A DNA stretch of 64,000 bases from Agrobacterium salinitolerans (GCF_002008225.1 NZ_MRDH01000006.1:762315-826314); one strand, 5' to 3'; counted from the first letter of the stretch, positions 17,414 to 27,007 are shown. The notes: generated by a model from the sequence alone, not told the origin. Numbers and translations: made by a program.

Positions 17414-17496
17414 TCTGTACTATCGTGGTCACCTTTCCGCTGTCTGGGGCAAATGGGTCTCAACAATTCGCCAGCAATCGCGGATACGCATAGTCG

Positions 17497-18117
17497 TTAA
17501 AGGCGGGAAATCACCGAAGGGTCGCCTTCCGGGTTCTGCTGCGCCAGCGCCCGGTCGATGATGGCGGGCACGATATCCTTCACCTCGTCGATGACGAGCG
17601 GGTTGAGAAGATGCGCGCGGTGAATGAAGCCCTGGTCGCGCATGTGTTGCACCAACTCGAGCATCGGGTTCCAGAAGCCGTTGATATTGGCAAAGACCAT
17701 CGGTTTGGAATGGCGGCCAAGCTGCGCCCAGGTCATGATCTCGACGATCTCCTCCAGCGTGCCGACACCGCCCGGCAATGTCACGAAGGCATCGGACCGC
17801 TCGAACATCATATGTTTGCGCTCGTGCATGTCCTTGGTTATGACAAGCTCGTTCAATTGTCCGAGAGAATGGCGCGTCGCCTCCATATCGACCAGAAATT
17901 CCGGTATGATGCCGGTTACTTCGCCGCCATTGGAAAGAACGCCGCTGGCGACCGCGCCCATGATGCCCTTGGTGCCGCCGCCATAAATGAGGCGAATGCC
18001 GCTTTCGGCAAAGCATTTCCCAAGCGCGCGGCCTGCTTCCATATAAGCCGGATCACGTCCGGGCTGGGAGCCGCAATAAACGCAGATGGATCGAATCGAT
18101 GTATTTTTGTCCGTCAT
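17497..18117 (-). CDS. LOG-family protein (cytokinin riboside 5'-monophosphate phosphoribohydrolase type)
   Basis: A 206-residue Rossmann-like protein of the TIGR00730/LOG family. It begins SICVYCGSQPG and has the catalytic and nucleotide motif LPGGVGTLEE (residues 114-123), together with the GGGTKGIMG loop and the MHERKHMMF motif. LOG enzymes release active cytokinin bases from nucleoside monophosphates in plants and in plant-associated bacteria; bacterial homologues also act as general nucleotide 5'-monophosphate nucleosidases. In a plant-associated genus the cytokinin role is tempting but unproven. It is divergent from the LysM-protein gene. Confidence 0.9.
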   Translation of the reverse strand: MTDKNTSIRSICVYCGSQPGRDPAYMEAGRALGKCFAESGIRLIYGGGTKGIMGAVASGVLSNGGEVTGIIPEFLVDMEATRHSLGQLNELVITKDMHERKHMMFERSDAFVTLPGGVGTLEEIVEIMTWAQLGRHSKPMVFANINGFWNPMLELVQHMRDQGFIHRAHLLNPLVIDEVKDIVPAIIDRALAQQNPEGDPSVISRL

Positions 18118-18273
18118 GAAGGGAAGGAACTATGTGCGATGCGGCACGTCAAGAAAATTTGGGAAATCCCTTGCAAATATGGCCTTTTAGCCACTCGCCG
18201 CTTGTCTGGCGCAAGGTAAGGCGCTAGCAATCTCAACTTGTGTGAAAAGCTTGAAATACCCGGAGATTCCAGG

Positions 18274-20286
18274 ATGAAAAATAATAAAGCCGGTTTGCTG
18301 GCGCTGGTCGTGCTGGGGATTGCGTCCCTGCTCATGATCTTTTTCGTCCTGCCGCGGATTTCAAACGACGGCAAACCGATCGGCGACGCTATCAACGAGG
18401 CCGGCGACGCTGTGAAGAACAGCGTTGAAATGGGCGCCGACAAGGCGGGCGACATTCTGTCCGACGCGGCCGAGGAAACCGCCAACATCGCCGACAAGGT
18501 CGGGCGGCGGGCGGCTTCCGCCACCCAGTCGATCAAGGATCTGACGACGCTTTTCGCCGACAGCAAGGTTCCCTCCGACGCCGATTTCGCAGCGGCGCGC
18601 AAGAAGGTCGAAACCTCGCTGAAGGAACTGACGAATATCGAAATTCCCGAGTCGCTGGACGAAACGACGTCGCGGCTCATCACTACGGCGCGCGCGGCCG
18701 CCGAGCGCACCACGGCGTTCCTGCGCGGCCTGCCTGACAATGCGGCGGCGGCGGCGGCCCAGGTGCGTCGTCTGGCTGGCGTCTTCGCCGGCACCGACGA
18801 TGGTGCGCCAGAACCGGAAAAACCGGCCGCAGCACCCGCCGATGCGGCGCAATCATCATCCGCCACGCCGACTTTCGACGTGCTGCGCGTCGAGCCGGAT
18901 GGTTCGGCCGTGATCGCCGGCAAGGCGCAGCCCGGTGCGAAGCTCGAAATCTTGAGCAACGGCAAAGTGGTCGCCCAGACGACGATCAACGGCGCCGGCG
19001 ATTTCGCCGCCGTTTTCGACAATCCGCTGCCCCCGGGCGATCACGAGCTGGTGCTGCGTTCAACCGATGCCAATGGCAAGGCGACGCAGTCCGAGGAAGT
19101 GGCGACGGTTTCCGTGCCGGAGACCAAGTCGGGCGAGCTTTTGGCCATGGTTTCCAAACCCGGCAAGGCAAGCCGTGTGCTGGCCATGCCGGAGGCAGCA
19201 CCGCCGGCGCTCCAGCCGCAGCAGGCAACGCCGTCGCAACAGCCTGCGGCATCTTCCGAAACCACAGCCAACACCGCGCCGGCCCCCTCCTCCGCCACGG
19301 CCGCCCCCAACGCAGCCGGTGCCTCGCTTACGTCGAGCGTTCAGGTCACCGCCGTCGAATTCGAGGGATCGAAGATCTTCGTCGCCGGTTCCGCGCCTGC
19401 CGGTTCGACGGTGCGTGCGCTGGTCGATGACAGGGAAATCGGCAAGAGCATCACGGAAGCCTCCGGTCATTTCGTCGTCGAAGGCGATGTCGAGCTTAGC
19501 GTCGGCAGCCATATCATCACCGTCGAGGAACTGAACGCCGACGGCGCCGCGAAACTGCGCGTGCGCGTTCCCTTCGAGCGGCCGCAGACCGACCAGGCGA
19601 CCGTCGCCATGCAAACGCCGTCCGCTCCGTCGTCAGCCACAGCGACTGCGGCGCCGGCTGAAAACCAGAGCACGGCAAGTGATCGCGCAACTTTTGAAAA
19701 GCTGCGCGACGATGTTGCCAAGGCCTTCGGCATTCTTTCCAATCTCTACAAGGATCAGGCCACGCCGGCGCTCGATCAGGCCATTGCCGGCCGCTCCGCC
19801 GTCGTCATCGGCCTCAAGTCGCTTTCGGAATTCCGTACCGCCGCCGCGACAGATCCGGCCTTCACCGCTTTTGCCGGCGACATCACCGCCAAGGCGCGCC
19901 AGCTGCTGACATCGGTCGAAGCATGGCCGAACGATGTGGCGGCAATCGGCAAGGGTATCGCCTCGCTGGCAAGCCGCCTTGCCGAGCTCCACATCACGGC
20001 GCCCGCCGCTCCCGCTCCACAGGCGCCCGCCGGTCCGCAGACCTTCGAGCAGGCGCCGCTGGCAGAGAGCCAGAACAGCGTCATCATCCGCCGCGGTGAT
20101 ACGCTGTGGCAGATTTCCCGTCGTGTTTATGGTCAGGGCGTGCGTTATACGACGATCTATCTCGCCAACGAAGACCAGATCAAAAACCCCGACCTGATCG
20201 AGCCCGGCCAGATTTTCGGCGTGCCGAAAGAGGCGTTGCCGAATGCCGAGGAACTTCACCGCAAGCGGCTGAAGGGCGGCTCCTGA
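18274..20286 (+). CDS. LysM-domain envelope protein with Ig-like repeats
   Basis: A 670-residue protein. An N-terminal hydrophobic helix (about residues 6-28) anchors or exports it. A helical, Ala-rich region follows (30-175), then at least two bacterial Ig-like repeats (near 205-280 and 360-440), each with a VEPDGSAVIAGKA/VEFEGSKIFVAGSA strand start. They are separated by Ala/Pro/Ser-rich linkers. A helical segment leads to a C-terminal LysM domain (about 605-660: IIRRGDTLWQISRRVYG ... PDLIEPGQIFGVP) that binds peptidoglycan. Proteins of this layout are common in Rhizobiales and lack an enzyme domain. I start at the ATG at 18274, preceded by an AGG-containing site. Confidence 0.9.
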   Translation: MKNNKAGLLALVVLGIASLLMIFFVLPRISNDGKPIGDAINEAGDAVKNSVEMGADKAGDILSDAAEETANIADKVGRRAASATQSIKDLTTLFADSKVPSDADFAAARKKVETSLKELTNIEIPESLDETTSRLITTARAAAERTTAFLRGLPDNAAAAAAQVRRLAGVFAGTDDGAPEPEKPAAAPADAAQSSSATPTFDVLRVEPDGSAVIAGKAQPGAKLEILSNGKVVAQTTINGAGDFAAVFDNPLPPGDHELVLRSTDANGKATQSEEVATVSVPETKSGELLAMVSKPGKASRVLAMPEAAPPALQPQQATPSQQPAASSETTANTAPAPSSATAAPNAAGASLTSSVQVTAVEFEGSKIFVAGSAPAGSTVRALVDDREIGKSITEASGHFVVEGDVELSVGSHIITVEELNADGAAKLRVRVPFERPQTDQATVAMQTPSAPSSATATAAPAENQSTASDRATFEKLRDDVAKAFGILSNLYKDQATPALDQAIAGRSAVVIGLKSLSEFRTAAATDPAFTAFAGDITAKARQLLTSVEAWPNDVAAIGKGIASLASRLAELHITAPAAPAPQAPAGPQTFEQAPLAESQNSVIIRRGDTLWQISRRVYGQGVRYTTIYLANEDQIKNPDLIEPGQIFGVPKEALPNAEELHRKRLKGGS

Positions 20287-20335
20287 GCATTTCTAGCGTT
20301 GCGGTGAACGCGCAACAACCCTATCTGTGACACGC

Positions 20336-20360
20336 GCGGCGGCTTGACCAAAGCCGCCGC
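20336..20360 (+). terminator. Hairpin after the LysM gene
   Basis: GCGGCGGCTT and AAGCCGCCGC form a perfect 10-bp stem with a five-base loop. No T run follows, so it is a weak or Rho-assisted terminator at best; it lies 35 bases before the ABC exporter gene. Confidence 0.45.
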
Positions 20361-20393
20361 CCTGCTGTCGGCTTCCGGCAGTCACCGGAGCGA

Positions 20394-22283
20394 ATGATGG
20401 CCACGAAGAAAAAAACCATTTCTGCGGATTCCAGCAATCCCATCCAGACGCTGATCAATCTCTGGCCCTATATGTGGCCGGAGGGGCGTTGGGATCTGAA
20501 GATGCGGGTGGTCTGGGCCACCGTGTATCTGGTCGTCGCCAAGCTGGTGCTGATCTCAGTTCCCTATTTCTTCAAATGGGCGACCGATGCGCTGAACGGC
20601 CGGCTGGATATGGCCGGGCTTGTTCCCGCCTTCCTGCTCGGAGCCGTCGCGCTGGTGATCGCCTATAATCTGACGCGGCTGATACAGGTGGGACTCAACC
20701 AGCTGCGCGATTCGCTTTTTGCAAGCGTCGGCCAACATGCCGTGCGTCAGCTCGCCTACAGGACCTTCGTTCACATGCACCGGCTTTCTTTGCGGTTCCA
20801 TCTGGAGCGCAAGACCGGCGGACTGTCGCGGGTCATCGAGCGTGGCACCAAGGGCATTGAAACCATTGTCCGCTTCACCATTCTCAACACCGCGCCGACC
20901 CTCATCGAATTCCTGCTGACCGCGATCATCTTCTGGGCCTCCTACGGTTTTTCCTATGTGCTCGTCACGGTCATCACGGTCTGGGCCTATATCTGGTTCA
21001 CCGTGCGGGCCAGCAACTGGCGCATCGGCATCCGCCGCGCCATGAATGACAGTGACACCGACGCCAACACCAAGGCAATCGATTCGCTCCTGAATTTCGA
21101 GACCGTCAAATATTTCGGCAATGAAGAGATGGAGGCGCGGCGTTTCGATGTCGCCATGGAGCGTTACGAAAAATCGGCGATCTCGATCTGGACCTCGCTC
21201 GGCTGGCTGAACTTCGGCCAAGGCGTTATCTTCGGCATCGGCTCCACCGTCATGATGGTGATGTCGGCGCTTGCCGTGCAGCGCGGCGAACAGACAATCG
21301 GCGATTTCGTCTTCGTCAATGCGCTGCTGTTGCAGCTTTCCGTGCCGTTGAATTTCATCGGCTTCGTTTATCGCGAAATCCGCCAGGGCCTGACCGACAT
21401 CGAGCAGATGTTCGATCTTCTGGAAGTAGAGGCGGAAGTCACCGACAGGCCGGATGCGAAGCCGCTCGCAGCCGGACCGGGCGCGATCTCCTTCCGCGAC
21501 GTGCATTTCGCCTATGACCCCGACAGACCGATCCTGAAGGGCGTTTCCTTCGACGTACCGGCGGGCAAGACGGTGGCCATTGTCGGCCCTTCGGGCGCGG
21601 GCAAATCGACGATCTCGCGGCTGCTTTATCGTTTCTACGATATTCAGGAAGGCTCCGTGACCGTTGACGGGCAGGATATTCGCGATGTGACGCAGAAGAG
21701 CCTGCGCTCGGTGATCGGTATGGTGCCGCAGGATACCGTGCTTTTCAACGACACGCTCGCCTATAACATCCGTTATGGCCGCCCCTCCGCCACCGACGAG
21801 GAACTGAGGGCTGCGGCGGATGCGGCGCAGATCAGCGCCTTCATCGGCAAGCTGCCGGAGGGTTACGCCACCATGGTCGGTGAACGCGGCCTGAAGCTTT
21901 CCGGCGGGGAAAAACAGCGCGTGGCGATTGCCCGCACGATCCTCAAAGGGCCGCCGATCCTCATTCTCGACGAGGCGACCTCTGCGCTCGATACGCATAC
22001 CGAGCAGGAAATCCAGAGCGCGCTCGACATCGTCTCGAAGAACCGCACCACGCTGGTCATCGCCCATCGTCTTTCCACCGTCATCGGCGCGGATGAGATC
22101 ATCGTGCTGAAGGACGGGCAGATCGCCGAACGTGGCACGCACAGCTCGCTGATGGGGCAGAACGGCCTCTACGCCTCGATGTGGAGCCGCCAGCGCGAGG
22201 CGATCCGTGCGGAAGAGGTGCTGCGCCATGTGCGCGAAACCGACGATCTGGGTGTCATCGACCGCGGTGAACCGGCGCATTGA
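20394..22283 (+). CDS. Atm1-type ABC exporter (fused permease and ATPase)
   Basis: A 629-residue half transporter of the ABCB7/Atm1 group. The transmembrane domain (about 45-340) has six helices with the family motif [14 protein letters not shown] and [11 protein letters not shown]. The nucleotide-binding domain has Walker [10 protein letters not shown] near 398, signature LSGGEKQR near 502 and Walker [13 protein letters not shown] near 522. Bacterial homologues (Novosphingobium Atm1) export glutathione conjugates and heavy-metal thiolates and give metal resistance; mitochondrial Atm1 exports a sulfur species for Fe-S assembly. The first two codons are both ATG (20394 and 20397), so the start is uncertain by one residue. 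Confidence 0.93.
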   Translation: MMATKKKTISADSSNPIQTLINLWPYMWPEGRWDLKMRVVWATVYLVVAKLVLISVPYFFKWATDALNGRLDMAGLVPAFLLGAVALVIAYNLTRLIQVGLNQLRDSLFASVGQHAVRQLAYRTFVHMHRLSLRFHLERKTGGLSRVIERGTKGIETIVRFTILNTAPTLIEFLLTAIIFWASYGFSYVLVTVITVWAYIWFTVRASNWRIGIRRAMNDSDTDANTKAIDSLLNFETVKYFGNEEMEARRFDVAMERYEKSAISIWTSLGWLNFGQGVIFGIGSTVMMVMSALAVQRGEQTIGDFVFVNALLLQLSVPLNFIGFVYREIRQGLTDIEQMFDLLEVEAEVTDRPDAKPLAAGPGAISFRDVHFAYDPDRPILKGVSFDVPAGKTVAIVGPSGAGKSTISRLLYRFYDIQEGSVTVDGQDIRDVTQKSLRSVIGMVPQDTVLFNDTLAYNIRYGRPSATDEELRAAADAAQISAFIGKLPEGYATMVGERGLKLSGGEKQRVAIARTILKGPPILILDEATSALDTHTEQEIQSALDIVSKNRTTLVIAHRLSTVIGADEIIVLKDGQIAERGTHSSLMGQNGLYASMWSRQREAIRAEEVLRHVRETDDLGVIDRGEPAH

Positions 22284-22446
22284 CGCGCATAACCCCGGCC
22301 AACCGGGCCTCATGGCCCCCGGCCCATTGCCCGGCGGCGCGTTTGGCTGTAACCAGCTAGGCAAAATTTGTCGCATTGCCGTGTGGCTCATGTCGTATCA
22401 CGACCACATACAGACGCGACAGACGACAACCGGAGCAAGGAATCTC

Positions 22447-23145
22447 ATGAATTTGTTCGACACCATTCGCAACACCATCGTACCGATCCACAAGGAAGGT
22501 TATGTCTTCGTGGCGGCCTTCTTCGTCGCATCGTTGGTGCTCGGCTGGATCGCCGAACCGCTGTTCTGGGTCGGTCTCGTGCTGACGGCCTGGTGCGCCT
22601 ATTTCTTCCGCGATCCCGAGCGTGTCACGCCGCAGGATGACGACCTCATCATCAGCCCGGCCGATGGCAAGGTTTCCGCCGTGCAGAGCGTCGTTCCGCC
22701 GCTGGAACTGGAACTCGGCAGGGAGCCGATGGTTCGCATTTCGGTGTTTATGAACGTGTTCAACTGCCATGTGAACCGCGCGCCCGTGCGTGGCCGCATC
22801 GTCAATGTCGCTTACCGTCCCGGCCTCTTCCTCAATGCCGAAGTGGACAAGGCTTCCGAAGACAATGAGCGCAACGGCCTCGTCATCGAGACCTCGCACG
22901 GCAAGGTCGGCGTGGTGCAGATCGCCGGCATGGTTGCCCGCCGCATCGTCTGCTGGGTAAAGCCGAATGAACCAGTCGACGCCGGTGAGCGTTTCGGTCT
23001 TATCCGTTTCGGTTCGCGCCTCGATATCTTCCTTCCCGCAGGTTTCGAGCCGCGCGTATCGGTCGGCCAGACGGCGATTGCCGGTGAAACCGTGCTCGCC
23101 GAATTCGGTTCCGCCAAGGGTCCGGTCGTCAGCCGCCGCGGCTGA
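22447..23145 (+). CDS. psd: Phosphatidylserine decarboxylase proenzyme
   Basis: Makes phosphatidylethanolamine from phosphatidylserine. The 232-residue protein is the short form of the family. One hydrophobic region near residues 20-55 anchors it, [10 protein letters not shown] follows, and the [14 protein letters not shown] motif is present. The self-cleavage site lies at the Gly-Ser of RFGSRLD near residue 188, which yields the small pyruvoyl-bearing alpha chain. The start is the ATG at 22447 with an AGGAA site; an upstream open frame from 22207 overlaps the ABC gene and is not real. It is followed after 16 bases by pssA. Confidence 0.96.
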   Translation: MNLFDTIRNTIVPIHKEGYVFVAAFFVASLVLGWIAEPLFWVGLVLTAWCAYFFRDPERVTPQDDDLIISPADGKVSAVQSVVPPLELELGREPMVRISVFMNVFNCHVNRAPVRGRIVNVAYRPGLFLNAEVDKASEDNERNGLVIETSHGKVGVVQIAGMVARRIVCWVKPNEPVDAGERFGLIRFGSRLDIFLPAGFEPRVSVGQTAIAGETVLAEFGSAKGPVVSRRG

Positions 23146-23161
23146 CGGAAACAGGAAGGGC

Positions 23162-24037
23162 ATGCGCATGGAAACGCCGATCGCCGAACCGCAACAGAAC
23201 GGCAAACCCGAAAGCCGCAGCGACAGCGGCCGTGGACCACGGCTGAGGGAAATTCCCTTTCGCCTCGTCGTTCCCAATCTCATCACCGTTCTGGCCATCT
23301 GTGCGGGCCTGAGCGGCGTGCGTCTCGCCATAGAGGGCCGCTTCGAGCTGGCCGTCGGCATGGTGCTGCTTGCCGCCTTCCTTGACGGCATAGACGGGCG
23401 CATCGCCCGCATGATGAAAGCGACGTCCAAATTCGGCGAGCAGATGGATTCGCTGGCCGATATCGTCAATTTCGGTGTCGCCCCTGCCCTCGTGGTCTAT
23501 GCCTACCTTCTCGACCAGGCGCGCTCCATCGGCTGGATCGCCGCCCTCATCTATGTCATCGCCGCCGGCCTGCGTCTGGCGCGTTTCAACGTCATGATCG
23601 AGCGGCCGGTCAAGGCGCCGTGGCAGAATGAGTTCTTCGTGGGCGTCCCCGCCCCGATGGGCGCCATGCTGGTGCTGCTGCCTGTCTATCTCGGCTTCCT
23701 CGGCGTCGAGCCGGACAAGCCCTTCGCCTATGTGGCCGCCGCCTATACCGTGCTGATCGGTTATCTCCTCATCAGCCGCCTGCCGGTCTGGTCGGGAAAA
23801 TCCGGCACCAGCCGCATCCGTCGCGATCTGGTCCTGCCGATGATCCTCGTCGTCGTGCTCTATGTCGCAATGCTGATGAGCTTCACCTGGGAAGTGCTGG
23901 TTCTGACGGTTGCCGCCTATCTTGTCTTCATTCCCATCAGCGCCCGCCTCTGGCACCGCCGCTACGGCACGCTGACCATCGAGGAAGACGCACATGACGA
24001 CGCCAATGGCGGCAACGGCCTCGATCGCGGCATTTAA
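23162..24037 (+). CDS. pssA: CDP-diacylglycerol-serine O-phosphatidyltransferase
   Basis: Makes phosphatidylserine from CDP-diacylglycerol and serine, the substrate of the neighbouring psd. The 291-residue integral membrane protein carries the CDP-alcohol phosphotransferase motif DGIDGRIARMMKATSKFGEQ continuing to MDSLAD (about residues 75-100), in which all the metal-binding aspartates are present. Seven to eight further helices follow. It is the membrane-bound type II (Bacillus-like) enzyme used by rhizobia. Two in-frame ATGs (23162, 23168) are possible. Confidence 0.95.
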   Translation: MRMETPIAEPQQNGKPESRSDSGRGPRLREIPFRLVVPNLITVLAICAGLSGVRLAIEGRFELAVGMVLLAAFLDGIDGRIARMMKATSKFGEQMDSLADIVNFGVAPALVVYAYLLDQARSIGWIAALIYVIAAGLRLARFNVMIERPVKAPWQNEFFVGVPAPMGAMLVLLPVYLGFLGVEPDKPFAYVAAAYTVLIGYLLISRLPVWSGKSGTSRIRRDLVLPMILVVVLYVAMLMSFTWEVLVLTVAAYLVFIPISARLWHRRYGTLTIEEDAHDDANGGNGLDRGI

Positions 24038-24209
24038 AACCACAGGTTTATTTTTTCTCACACAAGCCGGCGCAGGATGTGACGCAAAATGTCGCAGTCT
24101 GGAAAGCCGGCTTCGTTTTTCTTCGCCTCGAATCCGTCAAGATTAGCCGCGAAAGAAGTGGCTCACACGCATCGCAACGGCGATTGACGTGAATTGTGGA
24201 GAGAGAGAA

Positions 24210-24341
24210 ATGACGAACGAGACGAAGGCGCAGCCGCCGGCGAAGCCCGACCTCAACAGCCACTACCGCCCGCTCGGACTGAAGGCCGTAGCGGCCGCAA
24301 CCCTGATGCTGAAGCGCAAGCCCGCCGCCAAAACCGCCTGA
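24210..24341 (+). CDS. Small basic hypothetical protein (43 aa)
   Basis: A 43-residue open frame, too short for most gene finders. It begins MTNETKAQPPAKPDLN, continues with YRPLGLKAVAAATLML and ends KRKPAAKTA. It has a GAGAGAG ribosome site just upstream, coding-like GC bias at third positions and a strong terminator 80 bases after its stop. The sequence is basic, with one short amphipathic stretch. I do not recognise a named family. Support is the ribosome site, the terminator and rhizobial codon use; expression is not shown. Confidence 0.68.
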   Translation: MTNETKAQPPAKPDLNSHYRPLGLKAVAAATLMLKRKPAAKTA

Positions 24342-24732
24342 AAATATTAGCTTTTTTGATTTTTTTGGATTTTGCGAATCTTCCAGAAAACGGAACGTTG
24401 CCGACGGAAAATCGACAATCACGCGGCGCCTTTTTCGGGCGCCGTTTTTTTGTTTCAGGCACCGCCGCGATACTGCAAAGCTTCAGTCATTCACGCAATC
24501 GGCAGCCTTCTGTAACGAAGCTGCAACGAAAGTGTAGTAAAAGGCTCGCCTTCCACAAGAAGGCTATACGAACACCGACGTATAGATTAGTGAATACAAA
24601 AGAACTTTTCTATTCCGCATTTTTTTCCACAACAATGCATAAGCCGGCTCTCGAATCCGCAGACACGCGGATGGCGGATGTTCGGCGTTGAGGGAAGATT
24701 GTGAAGACAGGCCAGGGGGGCTTGGGACGGCC
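24342..24732. other. Intergenic region with terminator and RR-GGDEF promoter
   Basis: About 390 bases. The first part holds the AT-rich tail and terminator of the small gene. The remainder, 24453-24732, is clearly lower in GC than its surroundings and contains several T/A-rich blocks at 24530-24640 suited to a promoter for the diguanylate cyclase gene. Frames covering it on either strand lack conserved features. Confidence 0.4.
24423..24452 (+). terminator. Rho-independent terminator after the 43-aa gene
   Basis: CGGCGCC (24424-24430) pairs with GGCGCCG (24438-24444), and a T run of seven follows directly. A textbook terminator about 80 bases after the small gene. Confidence 0.88.
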
Positions 24733-26025
24733 ATGCAGGATAAAATCCTTCTGATTGAAGATTCCGTTGCTCTTTCCATGCTGCTGAAGACGCGGCTTTC
24801 GGAAGAAACGGAAGCCGAAGTCGTCCATTGCGACAGCATGGCCGCGGCCGATACCCTTATGCAGGCCCATGATTTCACGCTGGCGCTGACGGGCCTCAAC
24901 CTGCCCGATGCGCCGAAGGGCGAGATTCTCGCACTTTTATCCGAGCGCAAGGTGCCAGCCATCGTTTTCACCGCCACGGTGGATGACGAGGCGCGCAAGC
25001 GCTACGCCGAAAAGAAGATCATCGACTATATCGTCAAGGACGGCCATCGAACCGTCGATGCGGTCGTCAGAACGGTCCAGCGGATTTTGAGCAACAAGCT
25101 CTTCTCCGTTCTGGTCGTCGATGATGTGCGAACAGCCCGTTCCGGCCTGGTGGAAATTCTGGAGCGGCAGAATTTCAGGGTCAGCGAGGCCCATTCGGGC
25201 AAGCAGGCGCTGGAGATACTGTCGCAAGACCCGACGATCCAGCTTGTCATCACCGATTATCATATGCCCGACATGGACGGCTACGAGCTCACACGCCGTA
25301 TCCGCGACAGCCGGTCCTCCGAAGATTTGCGGGTCATCGGCATCTCCTCTTCAACGGATCGTCTCCTTTCGGCAAGTTTTCTCAAGGCCGGCGCGTCGGA
25401 TTTCGTCTACCGCCCCTTCGTGCCGGAAGAATTGCAATGCCGCATCGACAACAATATCGAGACTTTGAAACAGCTCAAACGCCTGCGCGAACTGGCAGAG
25501 CGGGACCACCTCACCGGCCTGCCCAATCGTCGCTCCTTCTTCGAGCGCACGCGGGCGCTGATGGATGTCATCAATGGCAATGACGAGAGCGGCGCCGTCG
25601 CCATTCTCGACATCGATCATTTCAAGAAGATCAACGACACGCTGGGGCACGATGCCGGCGACAGGGCGCTGAAAAAGCTGGCCGAACTGCTGCATGACAT
25701 GTGCGACGAGCAACGCCATATTCCCGCCCGCCTCGGCGGCGAGGAATTTGCCGTGTTCCTGCGCGGACTGGATGCCCGGGCTGCCTATGCCTTCTGCGAG
25801 GAACTGCGCGAACGGGTGGAAAGGAACGGCCGCCAGCTGAGCGGCAGCAGCCTGGCGCTGACCATTTCGCTCGGCGTCGTGGAGATCGAAAAGGGCGAGC
25901 CCTTCGACAACCAGCTGAATGCGGCGGATCAGTTGCTCTATCTCGCCAAGGCGAATGGCCGCAACCGCGTCTATTCCGACATCATGATCCAGGAAGGCCT
26001 GCAAAAGATCGGGCTGAACGGCTGA
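24733..26025 (+). CDS. Diguanylate cyclase with two receiver domains (PleD-like layout)
   Basis: A 430-residue signalling protein in the order REC-REC-GGDEF. The first receiver (1-115) has an acidic pocket (LLIEDS) but Gly in place of the phosphoacceptor Asp (ALTGLNLPD), so it is probably a non-phosphorylated adaptor. The second (about 125-240) is complete, with VVDDVRTAR and ITDYHMPDMDG. The GGDEF domain (about 260-425) has an intact active site RLGGEEF near 334, so it should make cyclic di-GMP. The RxxD inhibitory site usually found before this motif is not evident. This matches PleD-type architecture. Start ATG at 24733; the upstream frame from 24688 is not needed. Confidence 0.93.
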   Translation: MQDKILLIEDSVALSMLLKTRLSEETEAEVVHCDSMAAADTLMQAHDFTLALTGLNLPDAPKGEILALLSERKVPAIVFTATVDDEARKRYAEKKIIDYIVKDGHRTVDAVVRTVQRILSNKLFSVLVVDDVRTARSGLVEILERQNFRVSEAHSGKQALEILSQDPTIQLVITDYHMPDMDGYELTRRIRDSRSSEDLRVIGISSSTDRLLSASFLKAGASDFVYRPFVPEELQCRIDNNIETLKQLKRLRELAERDHLTGLPNRRSFFERTRALMDVINGNDESGAVAILDIDHFKKINDTLGHDAGDRALKKLAELLHDMCDEQRHIPARLGGEEFAVFLRGLDARAAYAFCEELRERVERNGRQLSGSSLALTISLGVVEIEKGEPFDNQLNAADQLLYLAKANGRNRVYSDIMIQEGLQKIGLNG

Positions 26026-26069
26026 TTGTCTCTGAAGTCTTCTATGGGACCGAGCAAGTGCCACTTGTT

Positions 26070-26189
26070 TCTTCTCCCCGCCGGGGAGAAGTCCGCGGCA
26101 GCGGGATGAGGGGGGCAAGCTCTCCGCATATCTCTACCGTAGCCCCCTCATCTGACCCTTCGGGCCATCTTCTCCCCGGCAGGGAGAAA
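26070..26189. repeat. Palindromic intergenic element, family A, copy 1
   Basis: Begins TTTCTTCTCCCCGCCGGGG and ends with the inverted TTCTCCCCGGCAGGGAGAA. Between them lie GCGGCAGCGGGATGAGGGGG and its inverted partner CCCCCTCATCTGACCCTTCG. Similar sequences occur at 35142 and 38200. The element fills most of the gap between the convergent GGDEF and SRAP genes. Confidence 0.85.
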
Positions 26190-26235
26190 AAAGAGGCGGC
26201 TCGCTCAGCCCTCGTCATTGGCCTCGCGAAACACC

Positions 26236-26997
26236 TCAAAACAACGACATCTGCCCCTCGTCCTTCGGCGGTTTGATCTTTGCCAGCGGCGCGCTTTCCG
26301 GCACCGGTTCGATGAGGTCGGCGCCGACATTAGCGACCTTGTTGACCTTATCCGAAACGGGAATCATCTCGAAAAAATCATCCTGAACGGGCCGCATCAG
26401 ATCGGCGACCTCGCGTGGCTCCTGGGTCTTGCAGTCGAGCCAGCGGCTGAAATCTTCCGGCGCAATGACCACGGGCATACGGTCGTGAATACGGCCAATC
26501 GCGGCATTGGCGGCCGTGGTGAGGATTGCGCCGGTATCGACTTCCGAACCATCGGCGGACGACCAGGTTTCCACGAGGCCGGCGAAAGCGACGATGCCGC
26601 CGTTTTTCGGGCGGATGAAATAGGGTTGCGGTTTGCCGCCCTCCTCCTTTGGCGGGCGCCGCCATTCGTAAAAACCCGTTGCCGGGACGAGCACGCGGCG
26701 ATGGCGCATGGCGGCGCGGAAGGAGGCCTTTCCGATTGCGGTTTCGGAACGGGCATTGATGAGCAGCGGAAAATCCTTCGGATCCTTCACCCAGCCCGGC
26801 ATGAAACCCCAGCGCACCAGCAGGGCGCGGCGATTGGGCAGGTTGCTGCCGCGCCCCTGCCGCTCGCCTTCCATGACGACCAGAATGGGTTGGGTCGGCG
26901 CGATGTTGAAACGGGCGGGAAAGTCCTCAAGGCCGATCAGATCGAGATAATCGGCGATCTCTTCAGGCGTCGCCTTCAGCACGAAACGTCCGCACAT
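26236..26997 (-). CDS. SRAP-domain protein (YedK/HMCES family)
   Basis: A 253-residue SOS-response-associated peptidase (SRAP) protein. The family crosslinks abasic sites in single-stranded DNA through the N-terminal cysteine exposed after Met removal, and C2 is present in MCGRFVLKA. Other signature residues are the N in RFNIAPTQ, the E in PATGFYEWRR and the HDRMPVVI histidine motif. I start at the CAT at 26997 because Cys2 must follow Met1; the longer frame up to 27153 is therefore excluded. The C-terminal tail beyond about residue 225 is extra and non-conserved. Confidence 0.94.
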   Translation of the reverse strand: MCGRFVLKATPEEIADYLDLIGLEDFPARFNIAPTQPILVVMEGERQGRGSNLPNRRALLVRWGFMPGWVKDPKDFPLLINARSETAIGKASFRAAMRHRRVLVPATGFYEWRRPPKEEGGKPQPYFIRPKNGGIVAFAGLVETWSSADGSEVDTGAILTTAANAAIGRIHDRMPVVIAPEDFSRWLDCKTQEPREVADLMRPVQDDFFEMIPVSDKVNKVANVGADLIEPVPESAPLAKIKPPKDEGQMSLF

Positions 26998-27007
26998 CGC
27001 CTTCTCC

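Noticed and set aside
20556..22391. 611-codon antisense frame to the Atm1-type exporter
   Set aside because: No family features, and its composition (His, Arg and Asp rich) is that of an antisense shadow in a high-GC gene.
24194..24691. 165-codon plus-strand frame over the 43-aa gene and terminator
   Set aside because: It runs through the terminator and an AT-rich gap and overlaps the better-supported small gene in another frame.
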